64,000 nucleotides of DNA from Eubacterium ruminantium (GTDB lineage Bacteria > Bacillota > Clostridia > Lachnospirales > Lachnospiraceae), in contig FNUU01000001.1 in the NCBI GenBank assembly GCA_900108205.1, positions 544,673-608,672 of the forward strand, written 5' to 3'. The notes under the pieces are model-generated. The model made no database searches. It was not told the origin of the DNA and saw nothing but the letters and a program-made list of their open reading frames with translations. Shown here piece by piece: positions 45,501-54,188 of this stretch (the stretch's first letter is position 1; every line of letters starts with the position of its first letter). A program made the position numbers and the translations under genes.

Positions 45501-47567
45501 CTCTATAGTCGGAGCACCTGCAACCATACTGTCTGTTATGGAAGTAAGCTTTTCAATATTATACGGTATCGGAACTTCTGGATTTACAAATTCAGAAAAC
45601 CTTCCGAGCTCTTTACCGTTTTTATCAATCCTTACAGCACCGATCTCTATGATCTTGCAGTGTTTTACCGAAAGACCCGTAGTCTCTATATCAAATACAA
45701 CAAATTCTGTATCATCCCTGTCAAAGTCCTCGTCATGACCGTTAAGCACCAGGGTTTTCAGGTCGTTTGCAAGATACCCTGTCACACCGTAAATGACTTT
45801 GAATTCCTCCTCCATTGTGATCTCATGATTAGCAATAGGGAATCCCTGAACAGCCCCATTATCTGTTATGGCGATCGCCTTATGTCCCCATTCCTTTGCA
45901 CGCTTGATCATTTTCTTAATGTCAACTACAGAATCCATCTCACTCATAACAGTGTGCATATTTAATTCTATACGTTTTTCTTCTTCATCGTCACTTCTGC
46001 TCACACGCCAGTCACCGGAATGTTTTACTCCGGTTATTGATGTTATGTTAACTTCCTTTGCGTAAGCATCATACGCAGGAACTCCCTTTATCTTATAGAA
46101 CTTGCCTGCTGAAAGCTCTTCTCTCATGACATCGATATCATCCGGACTCACAAAAAGCTTAAAGGCGATGGTATCCGTAAAGTCAGTTATCGTAGCTGTG
46201 ATGAGTATCTTTCCGGAGCGGAGCTCTCTCTCCTCCATAGCCAGCACCTGACCATGGATGCAGACCTCACCCATATTATCTTCAAGCTGACTGATAGGTA
46301 TGGTATCCCCCTCACAGTTTCTTCCGTAAAAGCATTCAGGATCATTTGATCTGCTCTTCCAGCTGCCGCCTCCCTTGGAGTATTCTCTGCCGGTTCCTAT
46401 CTTCTTTTCCTTCTTATCATCCTTTGCATCTTTTTCAGGTGTCTTTCCGGAAGCCTTTCCGGCTGTTTTATCATTATCCTCAGTCTTACCCTTACTTTTC
46501 TCTTCAGGTTCATACTCAGAAGACGCAGCAGCTGCAAATTCATACATTGCAAAGCTCTGATCGTCATATACTCCCGGCTGTTCTCCATCTGCTTCACCGG
46601 CAGTTCCTGATGCACCATCATACCTGTCTCCATCATATACAGATGTATCAGCATCTGAATTTTTATCGTCTTTACCGGTATATCCGCCATAAGGGATATA
46701 TGGCATTCCGTCTCCGACAACAAATGCAAATTCATCCGTTTCCGGTTCTATAGCCAGCCATGAGTCCTCATCAAACCAGCTTTCTCCGGCATCATTTCGG
46801 TCTGCCTCACCGCTGCCGGTTCGACCGGTTATATCATTACTGCCCTGATCGTTTACATTACTGTTCCTGGCAGTTTTATCATCATCCCTATCAGGCAAGT
46901 CACCGTTCTGCGATGTTTCAGCTCCTCCGCTTTGCCCGCCGGTTCTTCCGTCGCCATTGTCAGCCGGTCTTATACCTTTTTCACCAAATATTTCATCCAA
47001 ACCTTTCTTGTTCGTACCATTGCCTGCTTTATTTCCGTTAGAAAGTTTTTTCCCGTTTTCACTGTCCTTAAAATAAAATAATACCTCCACACTCATCCCA
47101 AATCTGTTTAAATATGTTTTCTCAAGGTATTCTTTTATTTCCGGAACCCTGCCACGTGATACAAAATTATCCTCAATGGTAACTGATATAACATTTTCTT
47201 CCACGACAAAATCAGCCTTCTTCATGATCTGATAATCAAACTCACTTTTTTTCTTTATCTCACAAAGAAAGCTCTCTTTATAGCTGTCCAGTAACGTTTT
47301 GGGATTATACTGTCCCGACAGCAGATATCTCTCTATAAATCTGACCTTTGTTTTTCCCTTAGATGTGAAAAGGTGCTCTTTTAGCACCTCTTCCGCTCTG
47401 TATATATCCTTTTTTTCAATAAGCCTGTCAGCCTCAAAATATACGTCAAATCGTTCCTTACTGAAATCATTCACTATTTTCACCACATTAACATGGTTAA
47501 ATATATCAGAATATTCTTTTTCAAGCGCAACATCAGGAAAGACTTCATAAAATTTTTTTCTTTCCAA
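42561..47567 (-). CDS. polC: DNA polymerase III alpha subunit, PolC type
   Basis: Replicative polymerase of low-GC Gram-positives. After an N-terminal domain there is an unusual hydrophilic insertion of about 240 residues (roughly 170-410, rich in Gly, Asp, Asn and Lys). Then come an OB domain, the PHP domain split by a 3'-5' exonuclease (FVVFDIETTGLS, later HNAAFDTGF), and the polymerase core with PDIDLNFSGDYQPRAH. The protein is 1668 residues, whereas B. subtilis PolC is about 1437. The start is TTG behind AAGGAG. It is the last gene of the pyrH-cdsA-ispG block. Confidence 0.95.
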   Translation of the reverse strand: MERKKFYEVFPDVALEKEYSDIFNHVNVVKIVNDFSKERFDVYFEADRLIEKKDIYRAEEVLKEHLFTSKGKTKVRFIERYLLSGQYNPKTLLDSYKESFLCEIKKKSEFDYQIMKKADFVVEENVISVTIEDNFVSRGRVPEIKEYLEKTYLNRFGMSVEVLFYFKDSENGKKLSNGNKAGNGTNKKGLDEIFGEKGIRPADNGDGRTGGQSGGAETSQNGDLPDRDDDKTARNSNVNDQGSNDITGRTGSGEADRNDAGESWFDEDSWLAIEPETDEFAFVVGDGMPYIPYGGYTGKDDKNSDADTSVYDGDRYDGASGTAGEADGEQPGVYDDQSFAMYEFAAAASSEYEPEEKSKGKTEDNDKTAGKASGKTPEKDAKDDKKEKKIGTGREYSKGGGSWKSRSNDPECFYGRNCEGDTIPISQLEDNMGEVCIHGQVLAMEERELRSGKILITATITDFTDTIAFKLFVSPDDIDVMREELSAGKFYKIKGVPAYDAYAKEVNITSITGVKHSGDWRVSRSDDEEEKRIELNMHTVMSEMDSVVDIKKMIKRAKEWGHKAIAITDNGAVQGFPIANHEITMEEEFKVIYGVTGYLANDLKTLVLNGHDEDFDRDDTEFVVFDIETTGLSVKHCKIIEIGAVRIDKNGKELGRFSEFVNPEVPIPYNIEKLTSITDSMVAGAPTIEVILPQFLEFSKGAVLVAHNAAFDTGFIREYSFRLGYSYDFTALDTMTLAQVFIPEIGRYNLDRLCKYFNVVNQHHHRACDDADVTGKIFVKMMELIRSKGISTVKELNDYGSVSADKIKKGRVYDSTILVRNNTGRVNLYRLISESHINYFNIKPRIPMSLLEEYREGLLVGSGTSGSELYEYLLNGASDEEIASLVKFFDYLEVQPPSNDEFMINDDRSRVTCREDLEDIVRKIIELGEEYGKPVVATGNVHFLDPDDAIYREIVIEGNMNKGSMKKVLKEAAENGESTEQELPPLYFRTTREMLDEFSFLGFDKAKEIVIENTNKINDMIEKISPVRPDKAPPVIENSDKTLREICYNKAHEIYGPNLPEIVETRLEKELNSIIGNGYSVMYIIAQKLVWKSNDDGYLVGSRGSVGSSFAATMAGITEVNPLSPHYICPNCFYTDFDSELVKSYSGMSGCDMPDCDCPKCGTKMKKEGHDIPFETFLGFKGDKEPDIDLNFSGDYQPRAHAYIEEIFGKGKAFRAGTIGTLAEKTAYGYVLKYCEARGITKRRAEIERLAAGCTGVKRTTGQHPGGIIVLPAHEEIYTFTPIQRPANDMTTDITTTHFEYHSIDHNLLKFDILGHDDPTMIRRLEDLTGTDAKKVPLDDKKVMALFHGTSSLGITPEDIGGTPLGCLGIPEFGTDFAMQMVIDAKPESFSDLVRISGLSHGTDVWLGNAQTLIEEGKCKLSSAICCRDDIMVYLIHMGLESGTAFSIMENVRKGKVAGGKCKDWAKWKEDMAAHNIPDWYIWSCEKIKYMFPKAHAAAYVMMAWRIAYYKIYYPQAYYAAFFSIRADAFSYEQMCCGREKLDRCLAELRKIDKKDQTAKDADSIKDMRIVQEMYARGFEFMPIDIYKADDKYFQVIDGKIMPSLASIDGMGEKAAAQLKAAAKDGIFLSQEELRDRAKLSKTVVEKMAELGILGDMPEQGQLSFDFL

Positions 47568-47601
47568 AATGATTTCTCCTTTTCAAAAAACCAATTTAAG
47601 C

Positions 47602-48663
47602 CTAAGCCTGCCAGTTATCAAGTTCATTCTTCAATGCAGAAAGAAGCTGGTCGGCAGGTACCTTTCGTACAATCTCACCCTTCTTAAAAAGAAGTCCCTC
47701 ATTCTTACCGCCCGCAATACCAATATCTGCATTTTTTGATTCCCCGGGGCCATTTACGATACATCCCATAACAGCTACTTTAACATTTAAATGCTGATAA
47801 TCATTCAGCAATTCTTCAACAGACTCAGCCAGAGGGATAAGCGGTATCTCGGTTCTTCCGCAGGTCGGACATGAAACCAGCTCCGGGCCGCCCTTTCTCA
47901 GGCCTAAGGTTTTGAGAATAAGCTTCGCTGTTTTTACTTCCTGAACAGGATCCCCTGTAAGAGAAACTCTTATTGTATCTCCTATCCCCTCATTCAAAAT
48001 GATACCCAGTCCAACGGAAGACTTTATATTGCCGGAATAAACAGTTCCCGACTCGGTAATACCGACATGCAACGGATAATCCGTCATTTCACTTATAAGT
48101 CTGTGAGTCTTTACGCTCATCATTACATCCGAAGATTTGATGCTTATAACTATATTATTATAGTCACACTCTTCGATCATTCTGACCTTATCAAGCGCAC
48201 TTTCAACTATTCCCTCAGCAGTTACTCCACCGTATTTCGCGATTATTTCCCTCTCCAGAGAACCTGAATTAACTCCCACTCTGATAGGGATATTCTTTTC
48301 CTTTGCAGCCTTAACTACCTTAACAAGATTATCTCTTCCACCAATATTTCCGGGATTGATCCTTATCTTATCTGCTCCATGTTCTATAGCTCTGATAGCC
48401 AGTCTGTGATCAAAATGAATATCCGCAACAATAGGGATATGTATTCTCTCCTTGATCTTATCAAATGCATCCGCTGCCGCTTCTGTATTTGCAGTAGATC
48501 TTATTATCTCACATCCCGCTTTTTCAAGGCAGAGTATCTGTTCTACAGTCTTCTCTATATCCGCTGTAGGAGTATTTGTCATGGACTGTATAGCTATCCT
48601 GTTTCCGCCTCCTATAGTAACATTTCCTATATTGATCTTTCTTGTATTATCTCTGTATGCCAT
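47602..48663 (-). CDS. ispG: 4-hydroxy-3-methylbut-2-enyl diphosphate synthase
   Basis: Late MEP pathway enzyme (GcpE) with a 4Fe-4S cluster. It is 353 residues, the short bacterial form. The cluster cysteines are in SCPTCGR (near 266-270) and GCIVNGPGE (near 302). The N-terminal TIM-barrel part shows IQSMTNTPTADIEKT and ADIHFDHRLAI. It stands in the dxr-rseP-ispG-polC order of Clostridia, but a repeat-bearing spacer of 341 bp separates it from rseP. Confidence 0.96.
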   Translation of the reverse strand: MAYRDNTRKINIGNVTIGGGNRIAIQSMTNTPTADIEKTVEQILCLEKAGCEIIRSTANTEAAADAFDKIKERIHIPIVADIHFDHRLAIRAIEHGADKIRINPGNIGGRDNLVKVVKAAKEKNIPIRVGVNSGSLEREIIAKYGGVTAEGIVESALDKVRMIEECDYNNIVISIKSSDVMMSVKTHRLISEMTDYPLHVGITESGTVYSGNIKSSVGLGIILNEGIGDTIRVSLTGDPVQEVKTAKLILKTLGLRKGGPELVSCPTCGRTEIPLIPLAESVEELLNDYQHLNVKVAVMGCIVNGPGESKNADIGIAGGKNEGLLFKKGEIVRKVPADQLLSALKNELDNWQA

Positions 48664-48732
48664 AGCCCTCTCCTGTCTTTACCCGCTAATTTCGGTTACT
48701 CGAACCAATGCATATTTGCATATCTGCGATCC

Positions 48733-48876
48733 TTCAAACTACTGTCTTTATATTCAATCCTACAATTCTTCAAACTGCTGTGTTCCTCTGCAATCCTGCG
48801 ATTATTCAAACCACTGTATTTTTCTGCAATTCTACAACTCTTCAAACTGCCGTGTTCCTCTGCAATCCTGAAGTTC
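48733..48876. repeat. 36-bp tandem array, four units
   Basis: Four adjoining 36-bp units, each beginning TTCAAACT or TTCAAACC, without spacers. Units 2 and 4 are most alike, giving a 72-bp higher order pattern. The array takes up much of the 341-bp space between rseP and ispG. Translations are low-complexity Cys/Ser/Asn and no ribosome site supports them. Confidence 0.85.
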
Positions 48877-48942
48877 TTCGTAATACTGCAGAATTAATAC
48901 TCCGTCCCACAAACCGAATAACTAAGCAAAGATTATTAAATA

Positions 48943-48981
48943 TGCCTCAAAGCAGTAATATCAAATACTTCCTTAGAGGCA
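48943..48981 (-). terminator. Hairpin after rseP
   Basis: TGCCTC and GAGGCA form a six-base stem with an inner AGTA/TACT pairing, 24 bases after the rseP stop. On the minus strand it is followed by TATTTAAT. The weak T-run suggests partial termination before ispG. Confidence 0.4.
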
Positions 48982-49004
48982 CATTTTAATCTTAAATATT
49001 TATT

Positions 49005-50042
49005 TTAGAAGAACACCTTACGTATATCGTTGAAGAATACGAACACTACCAGTATCATCAAAAGAATAAAACCGATAGCATTTACAAGAGCTTCTTTCTC
49101 CTTTGGTATCTTCTTTCCCGAAACCATTTCGATAAGGACAAAGAGAATTCGTCCACCATCCAGAGCCGGTATAGGAAGAAGGTTCATAACTCCCAGATTT
49201 GCACTGATAAGAATACAGAAATTCAGTATATTCAGAAGAACACTTCCAAATCCGCCTTCCTTTTCAGCTTCATCCATAACATCACTCATATAGCTTCCGA
49301 TTCCCACAGGGCCCATAAGATCATTCATGGAAGCTCCTCCGGTGAAAAGCATTTTAAGTGAAAGCAATGTGGCCTTTATCTGAAGGCGCCCCTCCAAAAG
49401 GCCATATTTCAGTTCCTCACCAAAATTCTTTGCAGCTCTGTAATTGGAATATACGCCAAAGATATACTTACCGCTCTCCTCATCCTTTTTAGGAACGACA
49501 GTAACTGTATGTCTTTCACCATCTCTTTCAAATGTAACATCGACCGGTGTACCGGCCTTCTCAGCTATCAAATGATACTGAAGCTCACGGAAATTATAAA
49601 TCCTCTTACCGTCCAGCTTTATTATCACATCACCCTGCTGAAGTCCGGCCTCTGCCGCACCACTGCCCTCAACTACTCCGGAAATATCCGTAGGATCAAT
49701 ATAGCAGAAATGGCAGATAACAACTCCAAGTATAAATGCAAGTATGAAATTGAAAAATGGTCCGGCAAAAAGCACCGAAAGTCTGGCAAGGCAGGATTTA
49801 TTGCTGAAGGATCTCGGATCATCACTATCCTCATCCTCTCCTTCCATCATGCAGTATCCGCCGATAGGAAGTATTCTGAGAGAATACTTTGTCTCCTTTT
49901 TTCCCCATTTTGCTATAGCAGGTCCCATACCGATAGCAAATTCCAGGACCTTGATCTTGTTAAGTTTTGCCAGCAGAAAATGTCCAAGTTCATGAACAAA
50001 AACTATTACGCCGAAAACTAATATTATAGCTATGATCTTCAT
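49005..50042 (-). CDS. rseP: Site-2 intramembrane protease RseP
   Basis: Zinc metalloprotease that cuts transmembrane segments such as anti-sigma factors. HELGH is at residues 17-21 in the first membrane helix, a PDZ domain lies around 110-190, and the second active-site part NLLPIPALDGGRI is near 285. The 345-residue start at 50042 has AAGGAA upstream and lies 10 bases after the dxr stop. The gene order after dxr is normal for Firmicutes. No substrate is evident in the window. Confidence 0.95.
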   Translation of the reverse strand: MKIIAIILVFGVIVFVHELGHFLLAKLNKIKVLEFAIGMGPAIAKWGKKETKYSLRILPIGGYCMMEGEDEDSDDPRSFSNKSCLARLSVLFAGPFFNFILAFILGVVICHFCYIDPTDISGVVEGSGAAEAGLQQGDVIIKLDGKRIYNFRELQYHLIAEKAGTPVDVTFERDGERHTVTVVPKKDEESGKYIFGVYSNYRAAKNFGEELKYGLLEGRLQIKATLLSLKMLFTGGASMNDLMGPVGIGSYMSDVMDEAEKEGGFGSVLLNILNFCILISANLGVMNLLPIPALDGGRILFVLIEMVSGKKIPKEKEALVNAIGFILLMILVVFVFFNDIRKVFF

Positions 50043-50052
50043 CTTATTTTCC

Positions 50053-51219
50053 TTACAAATCAAAGCCTTTTTTTAAGACTTCTTCTGTTTCTTTCTGTTT
50101 CATAAGTATTTCTCCGACATCAGGAGAAGCAATATTTTTAACATTAGACATCGCATATTCGATCATATCATAAATCTGGAGGAATTTGATCCTTTTATTC
50201 AGGAAGCATCCTACCGCAAATTCATTTGCAGCATTGAATATCGTGGTCATTGCGCCACCTTCCTTTAATGCTCTGTATGCTTCGTCAAGACCTTTAAAAG
50301 TCTCTCTGTCCGGTTTATCAATTACGATGCCGCTCATTTTAGTAAAATCCAGTCTCTCTCCCGGAAGAAATCTTCTTTCCGGATAATATAGCGCATACTG
50401 TATCGGAAGCTTCATATCCGGAGTACCTAGCTGAGCCATTACGGCACCATCTGCAAATTCAACCATGGAATGAATAATACTCTGAGGCTGAACTACAACT
50501 TCTATCTTTTCAGGCACCACATTGAAAAGGTGTCTTGCCTCTATAACTTCAAGTCCTTTATTCACAAGTGTAGCACTGTCTATTGTTATTTTATGTCCCA
50601 TAGACCAGTTCGGATGCTTAAGCGCATCTTCAACTGTTACATCCAGAAGTTCTTCTCTCTTTCTTCCTCTGAATGGACCTCCCGAAGCAGTAATGAGAAG
50701 TCTGCTGATCTCATTGTCCGTACCATCAGCTTTCCTGCTTCCGGAAATGCACTGGAATATGGCTGAGTGCTCCGAATCCACCGGTAATATCTTTACATTT
50801 TTCTCTTTTGCCAGAGGCATAATGATATGACCTGCAGTAACCAGAGTTTCCTTATTTGCAAGCGCTATATCTTTTCCTGCGTTAATAGCTGCTATTGTAG
50901 GTTCAATGCCTATCATGCCTACTATCGCAGTTACAACCACAGACACCTCTTCCAGAGTTGCTGCAGTGATAAGCCCTTCCATGCCATGCATTATCTCTAT
51001 ACCGGAAAGATCGGCTATACTCTCCTTAAGTCTGGCTGCGTCCTTTTCATTTTCTGTAACAGCCAGCCTGGGCTTAAATTCCCGAATCTGTTTCTCCAGA
51101 AGATTTATATTCCTGCCGCAGCAGAGCGCCGCAATTTCTATATCTTTATTTTCTCTTACAACTTCAAGAGTCTGTGTACCTATTGATCCGGTAGAACCGA
51201 TAACAGATATCTTCCTCAT
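50053..51219 (-). CDS. dxr: 1-deoxy-D-xylulose 5-phosphate reductoisomerase
   Basis: Second MEP pathway enzyme, NADPH-dependent. The Rossmann motif GSTGSIGTQTLEV lies at residues 8-20; VDSEHSAIFQC and the catalytic loop SMGHKITIDSATLVNKGLE are intact. It is 388 residues, the usual length. It follows cdsA with a 105-bp spacer that contains a long hairpin. Confidence 0.97.
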   Translation of the reverse strand: MRKISVIGSTGSIGTQTLEVVRENKDIEIAALCCGRNINLLEKQIREFKPRLAVTENEKDAARLKESIADLSGIEIMHGMEGLITAATLEEVSVVVTAIVGMIGIEPTIAAINAGKDIALANKETLVTAGHIIMPLAKEKNVKILPVDSEHSAIFQCISGSRKADGTDNEISRLLITASGGPFRGRKREELLDVTVEDALKHPNWSMGHKITIDSATLVNKGLEVIEARHLFNVVPEKIEVVVQPQSIIHSMVEFADGAVMAQLGTPDMKLPIQYALYYPERRFLPGERLDFTKMSGIVIDKPDRETFKGLDEAYRALKEGGAMTTIFNAANEFAVGCFLNKRIKFLQIYDMIEYAMSNVKNIASPDVGEILMKQKETEEVLKKGFDL

Positions 51220-51265
51220 AATCCACTCCGTTTCTTTGTAAACCGCTTCTCCTCCCTAGTTTGGC

Positions 51266-51323
51266 ATGTCATTAATTCAAAGCACTTTTTCTGCAAGCAG
51301 AAAAGTGCTTTGAATTATGACAT
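51266..51323. repeat. Long hairpin between cdsA and dxr
   Basis: Starting at ATGTCAT and ending ATGACAT, the two arms form about 27 base pairs with two single-base bulges and a two-base loop. The inner part pairs AAAGCACTTTT with AAAAGTGCTTT. It begins right at the cdsA stop codon and has no T-run, so it does not look like an intrinsic terminator. Confidence 0.8.
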
Positions 51324-52124
51324 TTATATCATGTAATAAACCATATAATAAATGATCGGTGCTGTGAAGATCATGCTGTCGAATCTGTCCATAATACCAC
51401 CATGACCCGGGATAAGTTTTCCGTAATCCTTGATATCATTATTTCTCTTGATAGCCGAAGCTGCAAGATCTCCTATAACAGCCGGAACCGCACCGACTGC
51501 ACCTATAACTCCAAATATAAGCCATGCATTGGAAAGAGGCTTAACCTGACTATTATAAATAATACCGAACACAGCTCCAAGTATTCCCGCACCCAGGATT
51601 CCTCCTATAAGGCCCTCGATACTCTTCTTCGGACTGAGCTTCGGTGACATTTTATGCTTTCCAAACAGTCTGCCGGCGCAGTATGCAAGGGTATCATTTC
51701 CCCATGAACATACAAAGATAAGAATTACCATATATCCGCCATTTGGCATTTCTCTGAGGAGATAAACATATGAGAGCATTACACTGACATAGAAAAACGA
51801 AGTAAATGTCGCCATGATCTCCTTATCATGAAATGTAGGATAGGTAATAACATAAATAGCAAGAACAACCAGCAGATAGCCGATAAAGCACGGAAGCACA
51901 AATTCTGTCTCCTCAAAATATAAAAGTGCATAGTATCCGACAGTTGTCAGATAAGCAACTATTGCAGGCGCCTTCTTGTGAATATCATATACTCTCATAA
52001 GTTCAAACACACCCACAAGAGATATGAAAAGCGTCACTGCACATGTCACAGCTCCGCCAAAATATAAGGTTCCTATCGCCAGGATCACCAAAACGATTCC
52101 GCTAATAAGTCTGGTAACAAACAT
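51324..52124 (-). CDS. cdsA: Phosphatidate cytidylyltransferase
   Basis: Polytopic membrane enzyme making CDP-diacylglycerol for phospholipids. The C-terminal signature KRNNDIKDYGKLIPGHGGIM followed by DRFDS is complete. It is 266 residues with about seven to eight predicted membrane helices. Its ATG shares one base with the uppS stop (TAATG), so the two are probably translationally coupled. Confidence 0.96.
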   Translation of the reverse strand: MFVTRLISGIVLVILAIGTLYFGGAVTCAVTLFISLVGVFELMRVYDIHKKAPAIVAYLTTVGYYALLYFEETEFVLPCFIGYLLVVLAIYVITYPTFHDKEIMATFTSFFYVSVMLSYVYLLREMPNGGYMVILIFVCSWGNDTLAYCAGRLFGKHKMSPKLSPKKSIEGLIGGILGAGILGAVFGIIYNSQVKPLSNAWLIFGVIGAVGAVPAVIGDLAASAIKRNNDIKDYGKLIPGHGGIMDRFDSMIFTAPIIYYMVYYMI

Positions 52125-52852
52125 TATTTTACACCACCAAATCTTCTGTCTCTTTTTGTATAATGCCTTATAGCATCAATAAATGTATCCCTGCAGAAAT
52201 CCGGCCACAAAGTATCTGTAAAATAGAACTCCGAATATGCCAGCTGCCATGGGAGGAAATTTGAAATTCTCTCTTCACCACTGGTACGAATAAGAAGATC
52301 CGGATCCGGTATTTCTCTCGTATCAAGATGTCTGCTGATAAGCTCTTCGGTTATATCCTTCGGCTCAAGAGTCCCATCCTTGATCTCATTCGCTACCTTT
52401 ACCATAGCACGTCTGATCTCATCACGTCCGCCATAGTTTATGGCAACAGTAAACTGAAGCCCCGTATTATTCTTCGTGGCTTCTTCAAGATTATTTATCG
52501 CCTTTATGATGTCAGGAGCAAGGGCACTCTTCTCGCCAATGATCCTGACACGCATATTGTTCTTATTTGACTTTGCAATAGAATTCTCAAGATACCTTCT
52601 GAAGAGATTCATTATTCCGGCAACCTCTTCAACGGATCTTTTCCAGTTTTCGGTAGAAAAAGCATAGACTGTGAAATACTTAATACCAAGATGGTCTGCA
52701 TCTTCACACGCCTGTTCAAGAGCATCCGCTCCGGCCTTATGTCCGAAATTTCTTGGCATCAGTCTCTTCTTTGCCCATCTGCCATTCCCGTCCATAATAA
52801 CCGCAATATGCTCCGGAACATTTAACTTCTCACCATCGATAATACGTTCCAT
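52124..52852 (-). CDS. uppS: Undecaprenyl diphosphate synthase
   Basis: cis-Prenyltransferase that makes the C55 lipid carrier for cell wall synthesis. AVIMDGNGRWA places the catalytic Asp at residue 21; RTSGEERISNFLPWQLAYSE is the C-terminal signature. It is 242 residues. It follows frr and is coupled to cdsA. It uses the products of the MEP genes present in this window. Confidence 0.97.
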   Translation of the reverse strand: MERIIDGEKLNVPEHIAVIMDGNGRWAKKRLMPRNFGHKAGADALEQACEDADHLGIKYFTVYAFSTENWKRSVEEVAGIMNLFRRYLENSIAKSNKNNMRVRIIGEKSALAPDIIKAINNLEEATKNNTGLQFTVAINYGGRDEIRRAMVKVANEIKDGTLEPKDITEELISRHLDTREIPDPDLLIRTSGEERISNFLPWQLAYSEFYFTDTLWPDFCRDTFIDAIRHYTKRDRRFGGVK

Positions 52853-52866
52853 ATTCTCTCCGTCGA

Positions 52867-53409
52867 TTATACAGTCATGATCTCTTTGGTCTTCTCATCA
52901 ACCATCTTATCGATCTCTGCAACATACTTATCTGTAGCCTTCTGGATCTTTTCTTCCTCTGTCTTCTGCTGATCTTCAGATATCTCGCCGGCCTTGCACT
53001 GCTTCTTAACAGCTTCATTTGCGTCACGACGGATATTTCTTACAACAACCTTTGCATCTTCACCCTTCTTCTTGATGTCCTTAGAGAGTTCCTTTCTTCT
53101 GTCCTCTGTAAGTTCAGGGAATTTAAGATAAACACTCTTACCATCATTACTTGGTGTTATTCCGAGATCTGAGTTAAGGATTGCCTTCTCGATATCCTTT
53201 ATGCTCTTTGGATCCCATGGTGTGATCGCAAGTGTTCTTGCTTCAGGAACTGCAACATTACCTACCTGCTGCATAGATGTAGGTGTTCCATAATAATCAA
53301 CCTTGATCTTATCAAGTATATGTGGATTTGCACGACCTGCTCTGATCGATGCATAATCTGTTGCAAGATTATCAATAGCTTTTTCCATTTTTTCTTCAAA
53401 TTCGTTCAT
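52867..53409 (-). CDS. frr: Ribosome recycling factor
   Basis: Splits the post-termination ribosome together with EF-G. The 180-residue protein has the family segments RAGRANPHILDKIKVDYYG and LTEDRRKEL, and a long helical C-terminus. It follows pyrH by 57 bases as in most bacteria. Confidence 0.97.
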   Translation of the reverse strand: MNEFEEKMEKAIDNLATDYASIRAGRANPHILDKIKVDYYGTPTSMQQVGNVAVPEARTLAITPWDPKSIKDIEKAILNSDLGITPSNDGKSVYLKFPELTEDRRKELSKDIKKKGEDAKVVVRNIRRDANEAVKKQCKAGEISEDQQKTEEEKIQKATDKYVAEIDKMVDEKTKEIMTV

Positions 53410-53466
53410 TTTTTCTTCCTTTCCCCTGCGATATTCTACGCAGTCCTGTAATATATTTTTTTCATA

Positions 53467-54171
53467 TTAATCAGCTAAAACAACAGTTCCGGTAAACTCT
53501 CCGGAAACAGTCTTTATGATGCTGTCTTCCTTATTCAGACCAAAGAGCATCATAGGCATCTTATTCTCTGCCGCAAGCACAGCCGCTGCAAGGTCTATAA
53601 CCTTAAGCTGTTTATCAACTATTTCCTGCATTGTCATCTTATCGATCTTTTTTGCATTTGGATTGACATTCGGATCACTATCATATACTCCGTCAATAGC
53701 CTTGGCTGCAAGGATCACATCCGCCTTTATCTCGATTGAGAAAAGTACCATTCCCATATCCGTCGAGAAATAAGGATGTCCTGTTCCTCCCGCAAAGAAT
53801 ACAATATCACCGGCTTCAAGATAGCTTATTGCCTTATCTCTGTCAAAGAGTTCTGTCATGCTTCCACAGAGAAATGGTGTCATTACATGACATTTGAGTC
53901 CGACTGTTCTGAACATATCAGCTGTAAAAATGCAGTTCATAATAGTCGCAAGCATACCGATCTGGTCTGCCTTGACTCTGTCCATATCATCAGAGGTACG
54001 TCCTCTCCAGAAATTACCTCCGCCGATAACTACTCCGATCTGAATTCCTTTATCATGTACCTTTTTAACCTGTTCCGCAACTTCCTTAACAACTTCCGGA
54101 GAAAAACCTGTCTTTTTATCTCCCGCCAAAGCTTCTCCGCTGAGTTTCAGCATTATCCTGTCCATCTTCAT
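53467..54171 (-). CDS. pyrH: UMP kinase
   Basis: Hexameric amino-acid-kinase-fold enzyme that phosphorylates UMP to UDP. The N-terminal LKLSGEALAG, GGGNFWRG and the later DPNVNPNAKKIDKMT are typical. The ATG at 54171 (234 residues) follows GGGAG; a GTG six codons upstream overlaps the preceding gene and is less likely. It lies directly after the bactofilin gene and before frr. Confidence 0.95.
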   Translation of the reverse strand: MKMDRIMLKLSGEALAGDKKTGFSPEVVKEVAEQVKKVHDKGIQIGVVIGGGNFWRGRTSDDMDRVKADQIGMLATIMNCIFTADMFRTVGLKCHVMTPFLCGSMTELFDRDKAISYLEAGDIVFFAGGTGHPYFSTDMGMVLFSIEIKADVILAAKAIDGVYDSDPNVNPNAKKIDKMTMQEIVDKQLKVIDLAAAVLAAENKMPMMLFGLNKEDSIIKTVSGEFTGTVVLAD

Positions 54172-54188
54172 ATCATATCTCCCGATCA

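Noticed and set aside
48733..48876. Regular repeats resembling a CRISPR array
   Set aside because: The units adjoin each other without spacers, and no cas genes are in the window. The same holds for the 18-bp and 74-bp arrays.
48379..48989. Plus-strand frames rich in Cys and Ser opposite ispG and over the 36-bp repeat
   Set aside because: They are antisense to ispG or follow the repeat; composition is low-complexity and no ribosome site precedes them.
51266..51323. Intrinsic terminator of cdsA
   Set aside because: The stem is strong, but no T-run follows on the minus strand and the downstream gene dxr is normally co-transcribed.
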